From assembly GCA_002840765.1 (NCBI GenBank), contig PHCE01000001.1, positions 62,001-126,000 on the forward strand: 64,000 nucleotides of DNA. Direction: 5' to 3'. The notes under the pieces are model-generated. The model was not told the origin of the DNA and searched no databases. It was given only the letters and a program-made list of their open reading frames with translations. Shown piece by piece: positions 55,108 to 64,000 of the stretch. A program made the position numbers and the translations under genes. The stretch's first letter is position 1; every line of letters begins with the position of its first letter. This stretch comes from Betaproteobacteria bacterium HGW-Betaproteobacteria-7. Its GTDB lineage: Bacteria; Pseudomonadota; Gammaproteobacteria; Burkholderiales; Rhodocyclaceae.

Positions 55108-56636
55108 TGCAATCACAAGCGCTCAATGACCCGAACGTGACAAACAATCGACGTACCGCCTCATGGGCCGCGCTGCTTGCCGCGTGGATCAGCATCCTTT
55201 TCGCCTTTCGCGGCGACATCCTGCTGGTCATCGAATCCTGGGAAACAATGCCGTCCCACGCACACGGCTATGTCGTGGTACTGGTGGTTGCCTACTTCCT
55301 GTGGAAAAAGCGCCCGTTCATTGATGCAGTGCCTTTTTCGCCATCCATCCTCGGATTTGGCGCATTTCTCCTGGCTGCTCTGGCTGCCCTTGTTGGCGAG
55401 TTGGTATCTGCTGCTGTCGTCGTTCAGTTCTCCAGCATTTTCCTGATCATCGCCGCCGTCTGGGCGATCCTGGGCTACCAGGCTTTCAAGACATTGTTCG
55501 GACCGCTCGCCTTTCTCTTTTTCACCATATCCTTCGGTCAGGATGTCCTCCCGACCCTGATGGACTGGACGGCAGATGCAACGGTGGTTGCCCTGCGCGC
55601 CAGCGGCATCCCAGTCTTCCAACAGGACCGTCATTTCATCATTCCGAGCGGCACTTGGGCCGTTGTCGAAGCGTGCTCCGGTATCCGCTATTTATTTACG
55701 GCCTTCTTCATCGGCACCATCTACGCCTACATCACCTACCGGAACTGGTTGAAGCGCGTCACTTTTGTTGCCGCGATGCTCGCCCTCGCACTCTTCGCCA
55801 ACTGGCTGCGTGCCTACACCATCGTCCTCGTTGCCCATCTGTCCAACAATGAGTGGGGCCTGGGACTATCGCACCTGACTTTTGGTTGGGTCATATTCGG
55901 TGTCGTCGTCTTTACCGCCTTCTGGATCGGCAGCTACTGGCAGGAACCTGATCCGGTCCCTCCATCGGCAAAATCGGGCACCGCTGGTCAACTGGCACCG
56001 ACTACCGTGATCGCAGCCTTGATCGTCGTTCTGACGCTCGGAATACCACTCTTGTCCAAAACGCTGCTGAATGGCGCCAGTGACCAGGCAGCCCCCCCCG
56101 AACTGGATTTCAGCAAATCGCTTGCGGGATTAACAAGCGCCGAGGCACAGCATGCGCTGATTGCCCCAGAGTACTTGGGTGCAGCGCGCATCCATCAGCA
56201 GGTATTCCGCCAAGGCAAAGCCGATCTTCTCCTCTACGTCGCCTATTACCGCAACCAGACGCAAGGCAGGGAACTGGTCAACGTCGCCAATCAGCTTCAG
56301 CCGACCAAAGACTGGAACTGGACCGGCAATCGTCAATACACGATTACCGGGTCACCAGTGGCGAAACTCCATGTAGAAAAGTACTCGCTTGGCTCGAATG
56401 TCGCGCTGGCAACACGAATTTACTGGAATGGTGGCTATTCCACGCAAAGCGCCATGCAATCAAAACTGGCGCAGGCCATCAACCTGCTGACCGGCCGAGG
56501 TGACGACGGTGCTGCCGTCATCCTCGCCGTGTCGGCCAATCAGGAAACGGAAGCACAACGGGCGCTGGAAAGCTTCATTCAGCAACGTCTGCCGGGCATC
56601 CTTGAAGATCTAGACAAGACAAGACAAACCTACTAA
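55104..56636 (+). CDS. xrtA: Exosortase A fused to EpsI
   Basis: A 510-residue protein. The N-terminal exosortase (about 1-290, seven to eight helices) has the catalytic Cys191 (VEACSGIRY), Arg236 (FANWLRAYTIV) and His257 (LSHLTFGWVIFG). The C-terminal EpsI domain (about 300-505) includes YYRNQTQGRELVNVAN. It is a transpeptidase-like protease that recognises PEP-CTERM tags such as that at 29248. ATG 55104 overlaps the ligase stop; a frame extending back to 54360 lies inside the ligase gene. Confidence 0.96.
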   Translation: MMQSQALNDPNVTNNRRTASWAALLAAWISILFAFRGDILLVIESWETMPSHAHGYVVVLVVAYFLWKKRPFIDAVPFSPSILGFGAFLLAALAALVGELVSAAVVVQFSSIFLIIAAVWAILGYQAFKTLFGPLAFLFFTISFGQDVLPTLMDWTADATVVALRASGIPVFQQDRHFIIPSGTWAVVEACSGIRYLFTAFFIGTIYAYITYRNWLKRVTFVAAMLALALFANWLRAYTIVLVAHLSNNEWGLGLSHLTFGWVIFGVVVFTAFWIGSYWQEPDPVPPSAKSGTAGQLAPTTVIAALIVVLTLGIPLLSKTLLNGASDQAAPPELDFSKSLAGLTSAEAQHALIAPEYLGAARIHQQVFRQGKADLLLYVAYYRNQTQGRELVNVANQLQPTKDWNWTGNRQYTITGSPVAKLHVEKYSLGSNVALATRIYWNGGYSTQSAMQSKLAQAINLLTGRGDDGAAVILAVSANQETEAQRALESFIQQRLPGILEDLDKTRQTY

Positions 56637-56666
56637 GCCAAGCAAACCCACCATCAGGCTCCCATT

Positions 56667-57890
56667 TTGTCCAATAACAGCAACTGCCTTCTCGTCGCCA
56701 ACATCTTTGCCCCGATCCACGGCGGCTCAGCGAACGTCTATGCCAGTCTCTGCCGGCTCGCCCCGAAAGGTACGATGGCAGTCCTGGCAACGCGGCATAA
56801 CTACGACCTCAACGAACCCATCGCTGGCTGGCAAGAGCATGACCGCAACTGTGGTTATACCGTCGAACGGCTGGAGTTGCTGCGCTCCCCGGTCCTGCCA
56901 CCGCCCGCCAACAAACTGGTCTCCGTTTACCGGCGGCTGGCCATCGACCTGCCGATTGCCCGGCAGGTGCTGAGCAAGACCCTGGAACTGATCAAGCGCC
57001 ACCAGGTTGGTGTCATCTGCATCGGCGAACTGGTTTCCATGGCCTGGCTGGGCGAACTGGCCCGCAAACTTACCGGCGTCCGGCTCATGTATTACATCCA
57101 CGGCGAAGAGGTCACCACGCAGTTCCAGGCCGGCTCCTTCGGCCGCAAGCGCCTCGTTTACCTGCGCCGCGCCGACGCGGTCATCGCCGTCAGCCGCTTC
57201 ACCCGGCAGACATTGATCGATCTCGGCATTCCCGCCGAGCGCATCCACCTGGTCGAAAACGCCGTTGACACCACCCGCTTCTGCCCCGGCCCGGTAGACC
57301 AAGCCTTTCTCGAACGCTGGGGCGTCAGCAACAAGCGACTGGTCGTCAGTATCGGCCGGCTGATCGCCCGCAAGGGATTCGACCGCAGCATTGAAGCCTG
57401 GCCGGCGGTACTCGAACGCCACCCCGACGCCCACCTGCTGATCGTCGGCAACGGACCGCAGCGCGCTGAACTGGAACAGCTGATCGACCACCATGGCGTA
57501 CGACACTCCGTCACTCTCACCGGCCCGGTATCGGATGCCGACCTGCTGGCCGCCTATCGCAGCGGCGAATTCTTCATGATGGCAAACCGTACCCTGGCCG
57601 ATGGCGATACCGAAGGCTTCGGCCTCGTCTTTCTCGAAGCCAATGGCTGTGAGCGGGCAGTCATCGGCGGCCGGGCGGGCGGCGCCGTCGATGCGATCAA
57701 GGATGAAGAAACCGGCCTGCTGATCGACTGCCAGCACCCCGAAAACATTGCCACAGCGGTTGTCAGGCTGCTTGACGACCGCGCCCTGCGCCAGCGCCTG
57801 CAGCAAAACGGCCTGCAACACGCCCTCGCCAACAGCTGGACGACCCGCGCCCTGCAGTTCCATCAGTTGTGCCAAAGCCTCGTCAAATGA
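56667..57890 (+). CDS. Glycosyltransferase family 4
   Basis: A 407-residue GT-B enzyme with LLVANIFAPIHGGSANVYAS, YYIHGEEVTTQF, VVSIGRLIARKGFDRSIEAW, and the donor site EGFGLVFLEANGCERAVIG. The start is TTG 56667 (MSNNSNCLLV); no ATG or GTG is available near the family start. The stop overlaps the next ATG (ATGA). Confidence 0.88.
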   Translation: MSNNSNCLLVANIFAPIHGGSANVYASLCRLAPKGTMAVLATRHNYDLNEPIAGWQEHDRNCGYTVERLELLRSPVLPPPANKLVSVYRRLAIDLPIARQVLSKTLELIKRHQVGVICIGELVSMAWLGELARKLTGVRLMYYIHGEEVTTQFQAGSFGRKRLVYLRRADAVIAVSRFTRQTLIDLGIPAERIHLVENAVDTTRFCPGPVDQAFLERWGVSNKRLVVSIGRLIARKGFDRSIEAWPAVLERHPDAHLLIVGNGPQRAELEQLIDHHGVRHSVTLTGPVSDADLLAAYRSGEFFMMANRTLADGDTEGFGLVFLEANGCERAVIGGRAGGAVDAIKDEETGLLIDCQHPENIATAVVRLLDDRALRQRLQQNGLQHALANSWTTRALQFHQLCQSLVK

Positions 57891-59299
57891 CCCCGCCCAT
57901 GCAACCCAACAAAACCCTGCTGGTCATCGCCGGCGAATTTCCGCCCCTGAAAACCATCGGCCGCATCCGCACCGTCAAGTTCGTCGAGCTGTTGCGCGAC
58001 CATGGCTGGCACACCATCGTCGTCACCCTGGCCCCAACCGCCAGCGAACCCAACTACGACGCCAAGCTACTGAGCGAAATTGCCGACGGCGTTGAAGTCA
58101 TCCGCCTGCCGCTGCCGGATATCGAAGGCAAAATTGCCGGCATCGCCAAGAAACTGCTCGGGCGCTCCCCAGCGCCAGCCAGCACTTCGGCATCGGCCGG
58201 GCAGCCAGCAACGGCCGTGCAGACCAGCGCCGCCCGGCCCCCCTCCGGCGGCCTGCTGGACAAGGCGCATGCTGCCGTACGCTGGGTTCTCAAAACCTTT
58301 GTCTTCATTCCTGACGATTACCGCCCCTGGGCCCGCGCCGTTACCGAGGAATGCCTGCGTCTTTGCGCCGAACGCAAGATCGACGCCATCTACACCACCC
58401 TGCCCCCCTTCTCCTCCATGTTCGCCGGCTACGAACTGCGCAAGGCCACCGGCCTGCCCTGGCTGGCTGATTACCGCGACCTCTGGTACGGCGACGTCCT
58501 GCGCGAATGGTTGCCAGAATGGCGCAAGCGCCAGGAATTCCGCATGGAAAAGCGCCTGCTCCAGGAGGCCGATGTGGTGATCACGGTTTCCGAGCCCAAG
58601 ACCGAATACATGAAGCGCCAGCACCCGCAGATCAAGGCACGCTGGGAAACCCTGACCAACGGCTACGACGTCGACATCTACAGCGGACGCGGTCGTACGC
58701 GAACACTGGGGCAAGGCCCCATCGAATTCGTCTACACCGGCCGCCTGTTCAAGAACCGCCGCGGTTACGCCTTTGCCGAAGCGCTGGGACGCCTGAAGCA
58801 GAGCGACCCGCAACTGGCAGAAAACGTCCGCGTCCGCATCCTCGGCGGCATCGATCCTGAAATAAAGGCGCGTTACGATGAAATCCTCCAGCGCCACGGC
58901 ATCACCCACCTCTACGATTTTGCCGGCGACGTCAGCTACAACGACGCGATGAATGCCCAGATCAACTGCGACTACCTGCTGCTAATCGTCGACACCGGCG
59001 AAACCTCGGATGGCGTCATCCCCGGCAAACTCTTTGAGTACGTCGCCGCCCGCCGGCCGATCTTCGCCCTCTGCGATGCCGGTGCCACGCAGCAGATCAT
59101 CGAGCGTGCCGGCCTGGGCAAGGCCGTGCCGGCCGAATCCGTGGAAGCCTGCGAAGCCATGCTGCGCGAATGGCTGGCCCGCCCGGTGCCAGAAGAAGTC
59201 GTCGCCGATAACGACTACCTGGCCCAGTTCGACCGCCGCGCCATCACCCAGCGCCTGGCCAAACTGCTCGACGAAGTCACCGCCACCCCGCGCCCATGA
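57887..59299 (+). CDS. Glycosyltransferase (GT4-like)
   Basis: A 470-residue GT-B enzyme with TLLVIAGEFPPLKTIGRIRT at the start, a Pro/Ala/Ser-rich linker around residues 90-125, LPWLADYRDLWYGDVL, and GVIPGKLFEYVAARRPIFAL near the C-terminus. Start ATG 57887 overlaps the previous stop; a second in-frame ATG at 57899 is possible. The stop overlaps the next gene. Confidence 0.87.
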   Translation: MTPPMQPNKTLLVIAGEFPPLKTIGRIRTVKFVELLRDHGWHTIVVTLAPTASEPNYDAKLLSEIADGVEVIRLPLPDIEGKIAGIAKKLLGRSPAPASTSASAGQPATAVQTSAARPPSGGLLDKAHAAVRWVLKTFVFIPDDYRPWARAVTEECLRLCAERKIDAIYTTLPPFSSMFAGYELRKATGLPWLADYRDLWYGDVLREWLPEWRKRQEFRMEKRLLQEADVVITVSEPKTEYMKRQHPQIKARWETLTNGYDVDIYSGRGRTRTLGQGPIEFVYTGRLFKNRRGYAFAEALGRLKQSDPQLAENVRVRILGGIDPEIKARYDEILQRHGITHLYDFAGDVSYNDAMNAQINCDYLLLIVDTGETSDGVIPGKLFEYVAARRPIFALCDAGATQQIIERAGLGKAVPAESVEACEAMLREWLARPVPEEVVADNDYLAQFDRRAITQRLAKLLDEVTATPRP

Positions 59300-60138
59300 T
59301 CCAGAAACTCAAGACCCATCTGAAAGACTGGCTGAGCCGGACGCTCTGGGCCTACGATGCCGACGCCTTCATCCGGCAATTACGCAGCATCGGCGTACAG
59401 CCCGGCACGACCCTGATGGTCCACTCCTCATGGCAACTGCACAGCGGCTTTAAAGGCAAACCGGCGACGCTGGTCGACGCCCTCAAGCGCGCCGTCGGTA
59501 AAGACGGCCTGCTGGTCATGACCTCCATGCCCTATCACAACATGAGCTCGGCCGACTGGCTGGCCAAGGGCAAGCCGATGAATGTCCGCCGCAGCCCTTC
59601 GATGATGGGCCTGGTTTCCGAAGTCTTTCGCCGCTCGGCCGGCGTCCACCGCAGCCTCAGCGCCACCCATCCGCTACTCGCCTGGGGCAAGGATGCCGAA
59701 GCCTTCCTTGCCGACCATGAGCACACCGACAAACCCTTTGGCGGCGCCTCGCCCTTTGCCCGGCTGGTCGACCGCAACGCCCTGCTGCTCGGCCACGACG
59801 CCCCTTTTGCCACCTTCACCTTCACTCATTTCGTCGAAGACCAGTTGGCAGACACCCTCGCCGTGCCGCTCTATGAAGCCGAACCCCGCCGTGGAACCGT
59901 CATCGATTACGACGGCGTCGAGCACGAACAAGCGGTTTACGTGCTCTCCGCCGAAGCCAATCGCCTGCGCCGCGAGGAACGCCTGGTTGCCCGCCTGCAG
60001 GAAGAAGGCTCCCTGCATCAGGGCCGGATCGGCAACACCCATCTCACCTGGATCCGCGCCGGCGACCTGCTGGCCGGTGCCCGGCGATTGGCCAAGGATG
60101 GCCCGCACTTCTTCGATTCGCCTACCCCCAATAACTGA
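59296..60138 (+). CDS. AAC(3)-family acyltransferase
   Basis: A 280-residue protein of the aminoglycoside N(3)-acetyltransferase fold. It shows TLMVHSSWQLHSGFKGKPAT, LLVMTSMPYHNMSSADW, and LLLGHDAPFATFTFTHFVED. In an exopolysaccharide operon it more likely acetylates an amino sugar than confers drug resistance. ATG 59296 overlaps the upstream stop. Full length. Confidence 0.87.
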   Translation: MIQKLKTHLKDWLSRTLWAYDADAFIRQLRSIGVQPGTTLMVHSSWQLHSGFKGKPATLVDALKRAVGKDGLLVMTSMPYHNMSSADWLAKGKPMNVRRSPSMMGLVSEVFRRSAGVHRSLSATHPLLAWGKDAEAFLADHEHTDKPFGGASPFARLVDRNALLLGHDAPFATFTFTHFVEDQLADTLAVPLYEAEPRRGTVIDYDGVEHEQAVYVLSAEANRLRREERLVARLQEEGSLHQGRIGNTHLTWIRAGDLLAGARRLAKDGPHFFDSPTPNN

Positions 60139-60153
60139 TCACGCACGCAAACC

Positions 60154-61329
60154 ATGTCCATTTCCGAAACCATCCGCCAGAAAAGCCTTGTTCTCAAGGA
60201 CACACTCGGCCTCGGCCTGACCGTGCCGACAGACAACCGCCGTCACCTCGACGCTGCCATCGCCTGGCTCAAGCATGCCCACGACGTCACCGGCAACGGC
60301 GGTGTCGCCCAGACCTATCTGGTGCGCTCCCGCCGCTGGGCGCCCTCCTACCCGGAAACCACCGGCTACATCATTCCGACCCTCTATCGCTACGCCGAGC
60401 TGGCCGGCGACACCGATGCCCGCGCGCGGGCCCGGCGCATGGCCGACTGGGAAATCGACATCCAGCACCCCACCGGCGGAGTCCTTGCCGGCGCCCTCGG
60501 CGACTCCGATCAGCCCACCATCTTCAACACCGGGCAGGTCATCTTTGGCTGGGTCCGCGCCTTTGAAGAAGAGCAGGACGAACGCTACCGCCAAGCCGCC
60601 GTAAGGGCTGCCGACTGGCTGATCGAAGTGATGGACGACGACGGCTGCTGGCGCCAGTTCGGCTCGCCGATGACCGGCAAGCAGATCAACACCTACAACA
60701 CGCGCAGCGCCTGGAGCCTGGCCCGCGTCTTCGACATCACCGGTGACCGCCGTTACCTGGATGCCGCCGTCAAAAATGCCGAATGGGCGATGACCCAGCG
60801 CAACGCCATCGGCTGGCTGGCCCAGAACTGCCTGCAGGACAGCAGTCAGCCCTTCACCCACACCATCGCCTACGCCATGCGCGGCCTGCTGGAGATCGGC
60901 CTCGCCGCGCAGCGGGAAGACCTCATGGCGGCAGCCCGCATCATCGGCGACGCCATGATCGCCAACCTGCCGGCCAACGGTTTCATGCCCGGTCGTTTTA
61001 ACGAAAAATGGCAGCCCACCGTCAAATGGTCGTGCCTGACCGGCGATTGCCAGTTGGCCATCAACTGGGGGCGGCTATACCAGGCGACCGGTGAAGAAAA
61101 GTATCGCCAGGCCACCAGCCGGATTCTCGGCTTCGTCAAGAAAACCCAGAAGCTGGCCAGCGATGACCGTGACATACTAGGTGGCATCAAGGGCTCACAC
61201 CCGATCAATGGTGGCTATCACCCCTGGCAATATCCGAACTGGGCGACGAAGTTTTATGCGGATGCGTTGATCATGGACGCTGCAAACAATCCATCCCCCT
61301 CCAAAAATCATTATGTGATTAAGCGATAA
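60154..61329 (+). CDS. Alpha/alpha-barrel protein, possible polysaccharide-modifying enzyme
   Basis: A 391-residue protein with repeated helix pairs around aromatic and Gly turns (TTGYIIPTLYRYAELAGD, NTGQVIFGWVRAFEE, YNTRSAWSLARVFDITGD), the pattern of (alpha/alpha)6 toroids as in glucuronyl epimerases, lyases and six-hairpin glycosidases. SCLTGDCQLAINWGRLYQ and HPINGGYHPWQYPNW may line the active site. It has no signal peptide, so it would act on an intracellular precursor. The exact activity cannot be named. Confidence 0.7.
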   Translation: MSISETIRQKSLVLKDTLGLGLTVPTDNRRHLDAAIAWLKHAHDVTGNGGVAQTYLVRSRRWAPSYPETTGYIIPTLYRYAELAGDTDARARARRMADWEIDIQHPTGGVLAGALGDSDQPTIFNTGQVIFGWVRAFEEEQDERYRQAAVRAADWLIEVMDDDGCWRQFGSPMTGKQINTYNTRSAWSLARVFDITGDRRYLDAAVKNAEWAMTQRNAIGWLAQNCLQDSSQPFTHTIAYAMRGLLEIGLAAQREDLMAAARIIGDAMIANLPANGFMPGRFNEKWQPTVKWSCLTGDCQLAINWGRLYQATGEEKYRQATSRILGFVKKTQKLASDDRDILGGIKGSHPINGGYHPWQYPNWATKFYADALIMDAANNPSPSKNHYVIKR

Positions 61330-61333
61330 GCGG

Positions 61334-62527
61334 ATGATTAATGACGCCAACGCCAAGCGCCCACTAGTCGCTTTTGCCGGGCATCCCTGGGTTGAACCAG
61401 AATGGATGAACCGCCAGCAAATCCTGTCACGCTTAGGAAAACGCGGCCGGCGAGTGGCTTACAGCTTTGGCGCTCTCGATTGGTGGCAAAGAGCTAGCAG
61501 CCGCTGGTCCTCTAGCCCCCTTTTCAACCAGGCAGAGCATCGAGATGGCATTGTCGATATCTTGCCGGGCCGCTTAGGGGCCCGCTGGAGAACATTCAAG
61601 GCATTTGATGAACTTGCCTTGGGCCGACATGCACGCTACATACGATCGCAGGTCGCCCGGCCCGACGAGAAAATCATCGCAATGCTGTTCGATCCGCAGT
61701 TTGTCCCCTATATCCGCCATCTCGAACCGTGCGATGTCGTCTATCACGCCTACGATGATTTTTCCGGACAGCCAGGCTGGACCGATGAGAAAGCCAGCTT
61801 GCAGCGGCAACTTCTGGAACGAGCTGACATGGTCAGCGCATCATCCGAAGCGATTGCCCGTAGCCTGAATTTCCCCCATGTCCGCGTTCTCCAAAACGGC
61901 GCCGATGTAGAAGCCTTTCTTGGCGCGACGAATCAGCCTGAACCCGCAGATCTTACTGACATTCCGCATCCGCGAATCGGCTACGTCGGAACACTCAACC
62001 GCAAGGTCGATTTCCCGATGATTGCCCAGATAGCGGGCGAACGCCCAGATTGGCATTGGGTGCTAGTTGGCCGAATTGAAAGGCAGGAGCTTGAAAACGA
62101 CCCGGAACTATCCGAGGCGTTTCATGCATGCAGGACGAAGACCAACGTTCATCTTCTTGGGCAAAAACACCGCAGCGAAATTCCCGCCTACGTGGGCAAC
62201 ATGGACATCAACACCATGTGTTATCGCCACGGCGGCACCGGATGGTGGAATGCGGTATCTCCATTGAAACTCCACGAATACTTCAGCAGTGGCCAACCAG
62301 TGATTTCCGCTCCTGTCCCAGCGGTCATGACCTTCTCGGAGTTATTGGAGGTTGCCGAATCTCCTCAGGACTGGATTGACCACCTGACTCAGTTATTGAA
62401 AGAACCGGATTCTCGTACGGCAGCCCGGGTGAATGTAGCGTTGAAGAACTCCTGGAATAATCGCGTCGACGTTTATGAGAAATGGCTGGAAGAAATGCAG
62501 CTAACAGCCATAGGCACAACTGGGTGA
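61334..62527 (+). CDS. Glycosyltransferase (GT4-like)
   Basis: A 397-residue enzyme. The N-terminus has [35 protein letters not shown] and [19 protein letters not shown] mark the donor half; [14 protein letters not shown] follows. The ATG at 61334 is four bases after the previous stop. The codon bias is somewhat less GC-rich than its neighbours, as for the next gene. Donor and acceptor unknown. Confidence 0.82.
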   Translation: MINDANAKRPLVAFAGHPWVEPEWMNRQQILSRLGKRGRRVAYSFGALDWWQRASSRWSSSPLFNQAEHRDGIVDILPGRLGARWRTFKAFDELALGRHARYIRSQVARPDEKIIAMLFDPQFVPYIRHLEPCDVVYHAYDDFSGQPGWTDEKASLQRQLLERADMVSASSEAIARSLNFPHVRVLQNGADVEAFLGATNQPEPADLTDIPHPRIGYVGTLNRKVDFPMIAQIAGERPDWHWVLVGRIERQELENDPELSEAFHACRTKTNVHLLGQKHRSEIPAYVGNMDINTMCYRHGGTGWWNAVSPLKLHEYFSSGQPVISAPVPAVMTFSELLEVAESPQDWIDHLTQLLKEPDSRTAARVNVALKNSWNNRVDVYEKWLEEMQLTAIGTTG

Positions 62528-62531
62528 AAAG

Positions 62532-63542
62532 ATGAGAAATTATTTCGAGACCAAACGAGTTCTTGTCACTGGTGGCGCAGGATTTCTCGGCTCACACCTG
62601 ATTGATCGGCTACTCGCCCGTGGCGATGAGGTTGTTTGTATCGACAACCTGTTCACCGGTTCAAAACGCAATATTTACCATCTGCACAACCACCCCAGAT
62701 TCGAGTTCATTCGTCATGACGTAACGTTCCCAATTTATCTTGAGGTCGACCAGATCTTCAACTTGGCTTGCCCCGCATCTCCTATTCACTACCAGCACGA
62801 TCCGGTACAAACCACGAAGACCAGCGTCCACGGTGCCATCAACATGCTTGGGCTCGCCAAACGACTGCGCGCACGAATACTCCAGGCCAGCACCAGCGAA
62901 GTTTACGGCGACCCATCGATTCACCCACAAAAGGAAGACTATTGGGGCAACGTCAATCCCATCGGCCCGCGTAGCTGCTACGACGAAGGCAAGCGATGCG
63001 CCGAGACCCTATTCTTCGACTACCACCGCCAGCATCGCCTGGATATCCGTGTTGCACGCATCTTCAACACCTACGGTCCGCGGATGCATGCCAACGACGG
63101 ACGTGTGGTCAGCAATTTCATTGTTCAAGCGCTCAAGGACGAAGACATCACTTTGTACGGTGATGGGCAGCAGACACGCAGCTTCTGCTATGTCGACGAC
63201 CTGATCGAGGGGTTTCTGCGCTTCATGGACAAGGAATCAGCCGATCCCGACCAGATGGCTTTACCCGGGCCAATCAACCTGGGCAATCCCAACGAGTTCA
63301 CCATCCGCCAGCTTGCCGAGCACGTCATCGCTCTGACTGGCTCGGCATCCCGGTTGATCTTCAAACCCCTACCGGAGGACGACCCCCGCCAACGGCAGCC
63401 CGATATCGCGCTTGCCCAGGAGTATCTCGGATGGGAACCCAAGGTGCAGCTTGACGAAGGGCTGGGCAAGACGATCGCTTATTTCGACGCCCTGCTGACC
63501 TCCGGGAGCGAAAGCCCCGAGAATTCTATCGGCATCAATTGA
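62532..63542 (+). CDS. UDP-glucuronate decarboxylase (UDP-xylose synthase)
   Basis: A 336-residue short-chain dehydrogenase-like enzyme. The NAD-binding motif is [14 protein letters not shown]. The YxxxK motif is in [11 protein letters not shown], which is specific to UDP-xylose synthases. [12 protein letters not shown] and [14 protein letters not shown] are also present. It makes UDP-xylose from UDP-glucuronate, so xylose is a probable component of the polymer. ATG 62532, four bases after the glycosyltransferase stop. Confidence 0.92.
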   Translation: MRNYFETKRVLVTGGAGFLGSHLIDRLLARGDEVVCIDNLFTGSKRNIYHLHNHPRFEFIRHDVTFPIYLEVDQIFNLACPASPIHYQHDPVQTTKTSVHGAINMLGLAKRLRARILQASTSEVYGDPSIHPQKEDYWGNVNPIGPRSCYDEGKRCAETLFFDYHRQHRLDIRVARIFNTYGPRMHANDGRVVSNFIVQALKDEDITLYGDGQQTRSFCYVDDLIEGFLRFMDKESADPDQMALPGPINLGNPNEFTIRQLAEHVIALTGSASRLIFKPLPEDDPRQRQPDIALAQEYLGWEPKVQLDEGLGKTIAYFDALLTSGSESPENSIGIN

Positions 63543-63582
63543 TCGCCCAAGCTCAGCCAGGCCAACCCCAATTAAAGCCACC

Positions 63583-64000
63583 ATGCCCAAACGCGCCAGG
63601 ATTACCTTTCTTTCTCACAATGTCTCCGGCAACTGCATGTACCGTACCGCCCTGCTGTATCGCGCGCTGGAACCCTATTTCGACGTCGACATCGTCGGTT
63701 TCGACTGGGGGGGCGGAATCTGGGCGCCGCTTCGTGACGAGAATCTGAACATCCGCCATGAACCCTACGGGAGCTGGCCGGTTTTTGTGAAATCCTCGTG
63801 GCGCATACTGAAGTCGCTGCGCGCCGATCTGGTTATCGCTTCGAAGCCCCGTCTGCCCAGCTTCGGTCTTGGCCTCCTGAACCGCCTGCTGCATGGCACT
63901 CCAGTCATCGTCGACAATGAGGATGACGAGCTGGCAATGACCCGACCGCCGAACCACATCCGCTTGCCCCAGAAAATTGCCTTCCACCTGCGCAACCCGG
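63583..64000 (+). CDS. Glycosyltransferase, N-terminal part (cut by window end)
   Basis: An open frame from ATG 63583 runs off the window. The visible 139 residues have ITFLSHNVSGNCMYRTALLY at the start, VDIVGFDWGGGIWAPL, and LRADLVIASKPRLPSFGLG, as in the N-terminal Rossmann half of GT4 enzymes. The product continues the exopolysaccharide operon. Domain assignment is tentative because the donor half is missing. Confidence 0.68.
   Translation, partial: MPKRARITFLSHNVSGNCMYRTALLYRALEPYFDVDIVGFDWGGGIWAPLRDENLNIRHEPYGSWPVFVKSSWRILKSLRADLVIASKPRLPSFGLGLLNRLLHGTPVIVDNEDDELAMTRPPNHIRLPQKIAFHLRNP

Overview
The window reads as chromosomal DNA of a betaproteobacterium of the Rhodocyclales (Dechloromonas/Azonexus/Zoogloea type). 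The grounds are high GC, the housekeeping order pyrG-kdsA-eno-ftsB, the hom/thrC and nadC neighbourhoods, and a very complete PEP-CTERM/exosortase A (XrtA) exopolysaccharide locus. Taxonomy is inferred from gene content and family resemblance; no search was run. I see no rRNA, tRNA, CRISPR array or intact insertion sequence. No gene-free stretch exceeds 300 bases.

Layout. (1) 1-6252: a thioredoxin-like gene, a very small gene behind a perfect LexA (SOS) box, then a minus-strand housekeeping block (slyD, bcp, ftsB, eno, DUF1330, kdsA, pyrG) with several overlapping stop/start junctions. (2) 6384-14057: nine tightly coupled plus-strand genes that look like an undescribed biosynthesis and export cluster: a dialkylresorcinol-type (DarA-like) protein, a KAS III-like synthase (DarB-like), a 131-residue unknown, a BtrH-like acyltransferase/peptidase-fold protein, an ABC ATPase and permease, an acyl carrier protein, a KAS I/II-like synthase lacking one catalytic His, and a short chain-length-factor-like protein. 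(3) 14076-24600: cnoX, a histone-deacetylase-family amidohydrolase, nnr, nadC, a 45-residue membrane protein, thrC, a membrane protein plus DUF2249 pair lying between thrC and hom, hom, alaA and a Mth938-type gene.

(4) 24601-35223: manC, then parts of a LolA/LolD/FtsX-like envelope transport system (LolA-like protein, ABC ATPase, DUF1302 outer-membrane protein, two FtsX-type permeases). These parts are separated by a PEP-CTERM cargo gene with a near-canonical sigma-54 promoter, a methyltransferase and an FAD oxidase. (5) 35353-64000: the exosortase A exopolysaccharide locus. It holds export lipoprotein, chain-length protein, tyrosine kinase with a Gly-Tyr tail, outer-membrane barrel, AAA ATPase, WecB, deacetylase, FemAB-like protein, many glycosyltransferases, an AsnB-like amidotransferase, a CapK-like ligase, an O-glycosylation ligase/polymerase, exosortase A fused to EpsI, an AAC(3)-like acyltransferase, UDP-xylose synthase, and a glycosyltransferase cut by the window end.

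How it works together. Regions 4 and 5 fit the floc/biofilm programme known for the PEP-CTERM system. WecB, ManC and UDP-glucuronate decarboxylase supply sugars, glycosyltransferases build the repeat, the chain-length/kinase/export proteins polymerise and export it, and exosortase A processes PEP-CTERM proteins such as the one at 29248-30060. Two foreign-looking pieces sit inside the polysaccharide operon: a GSU2403-family nucleotidyltransferase-fold gene behind an AT-rich inverted repeat, and the C-terminal relic of a MazF/PemK-type toxin.
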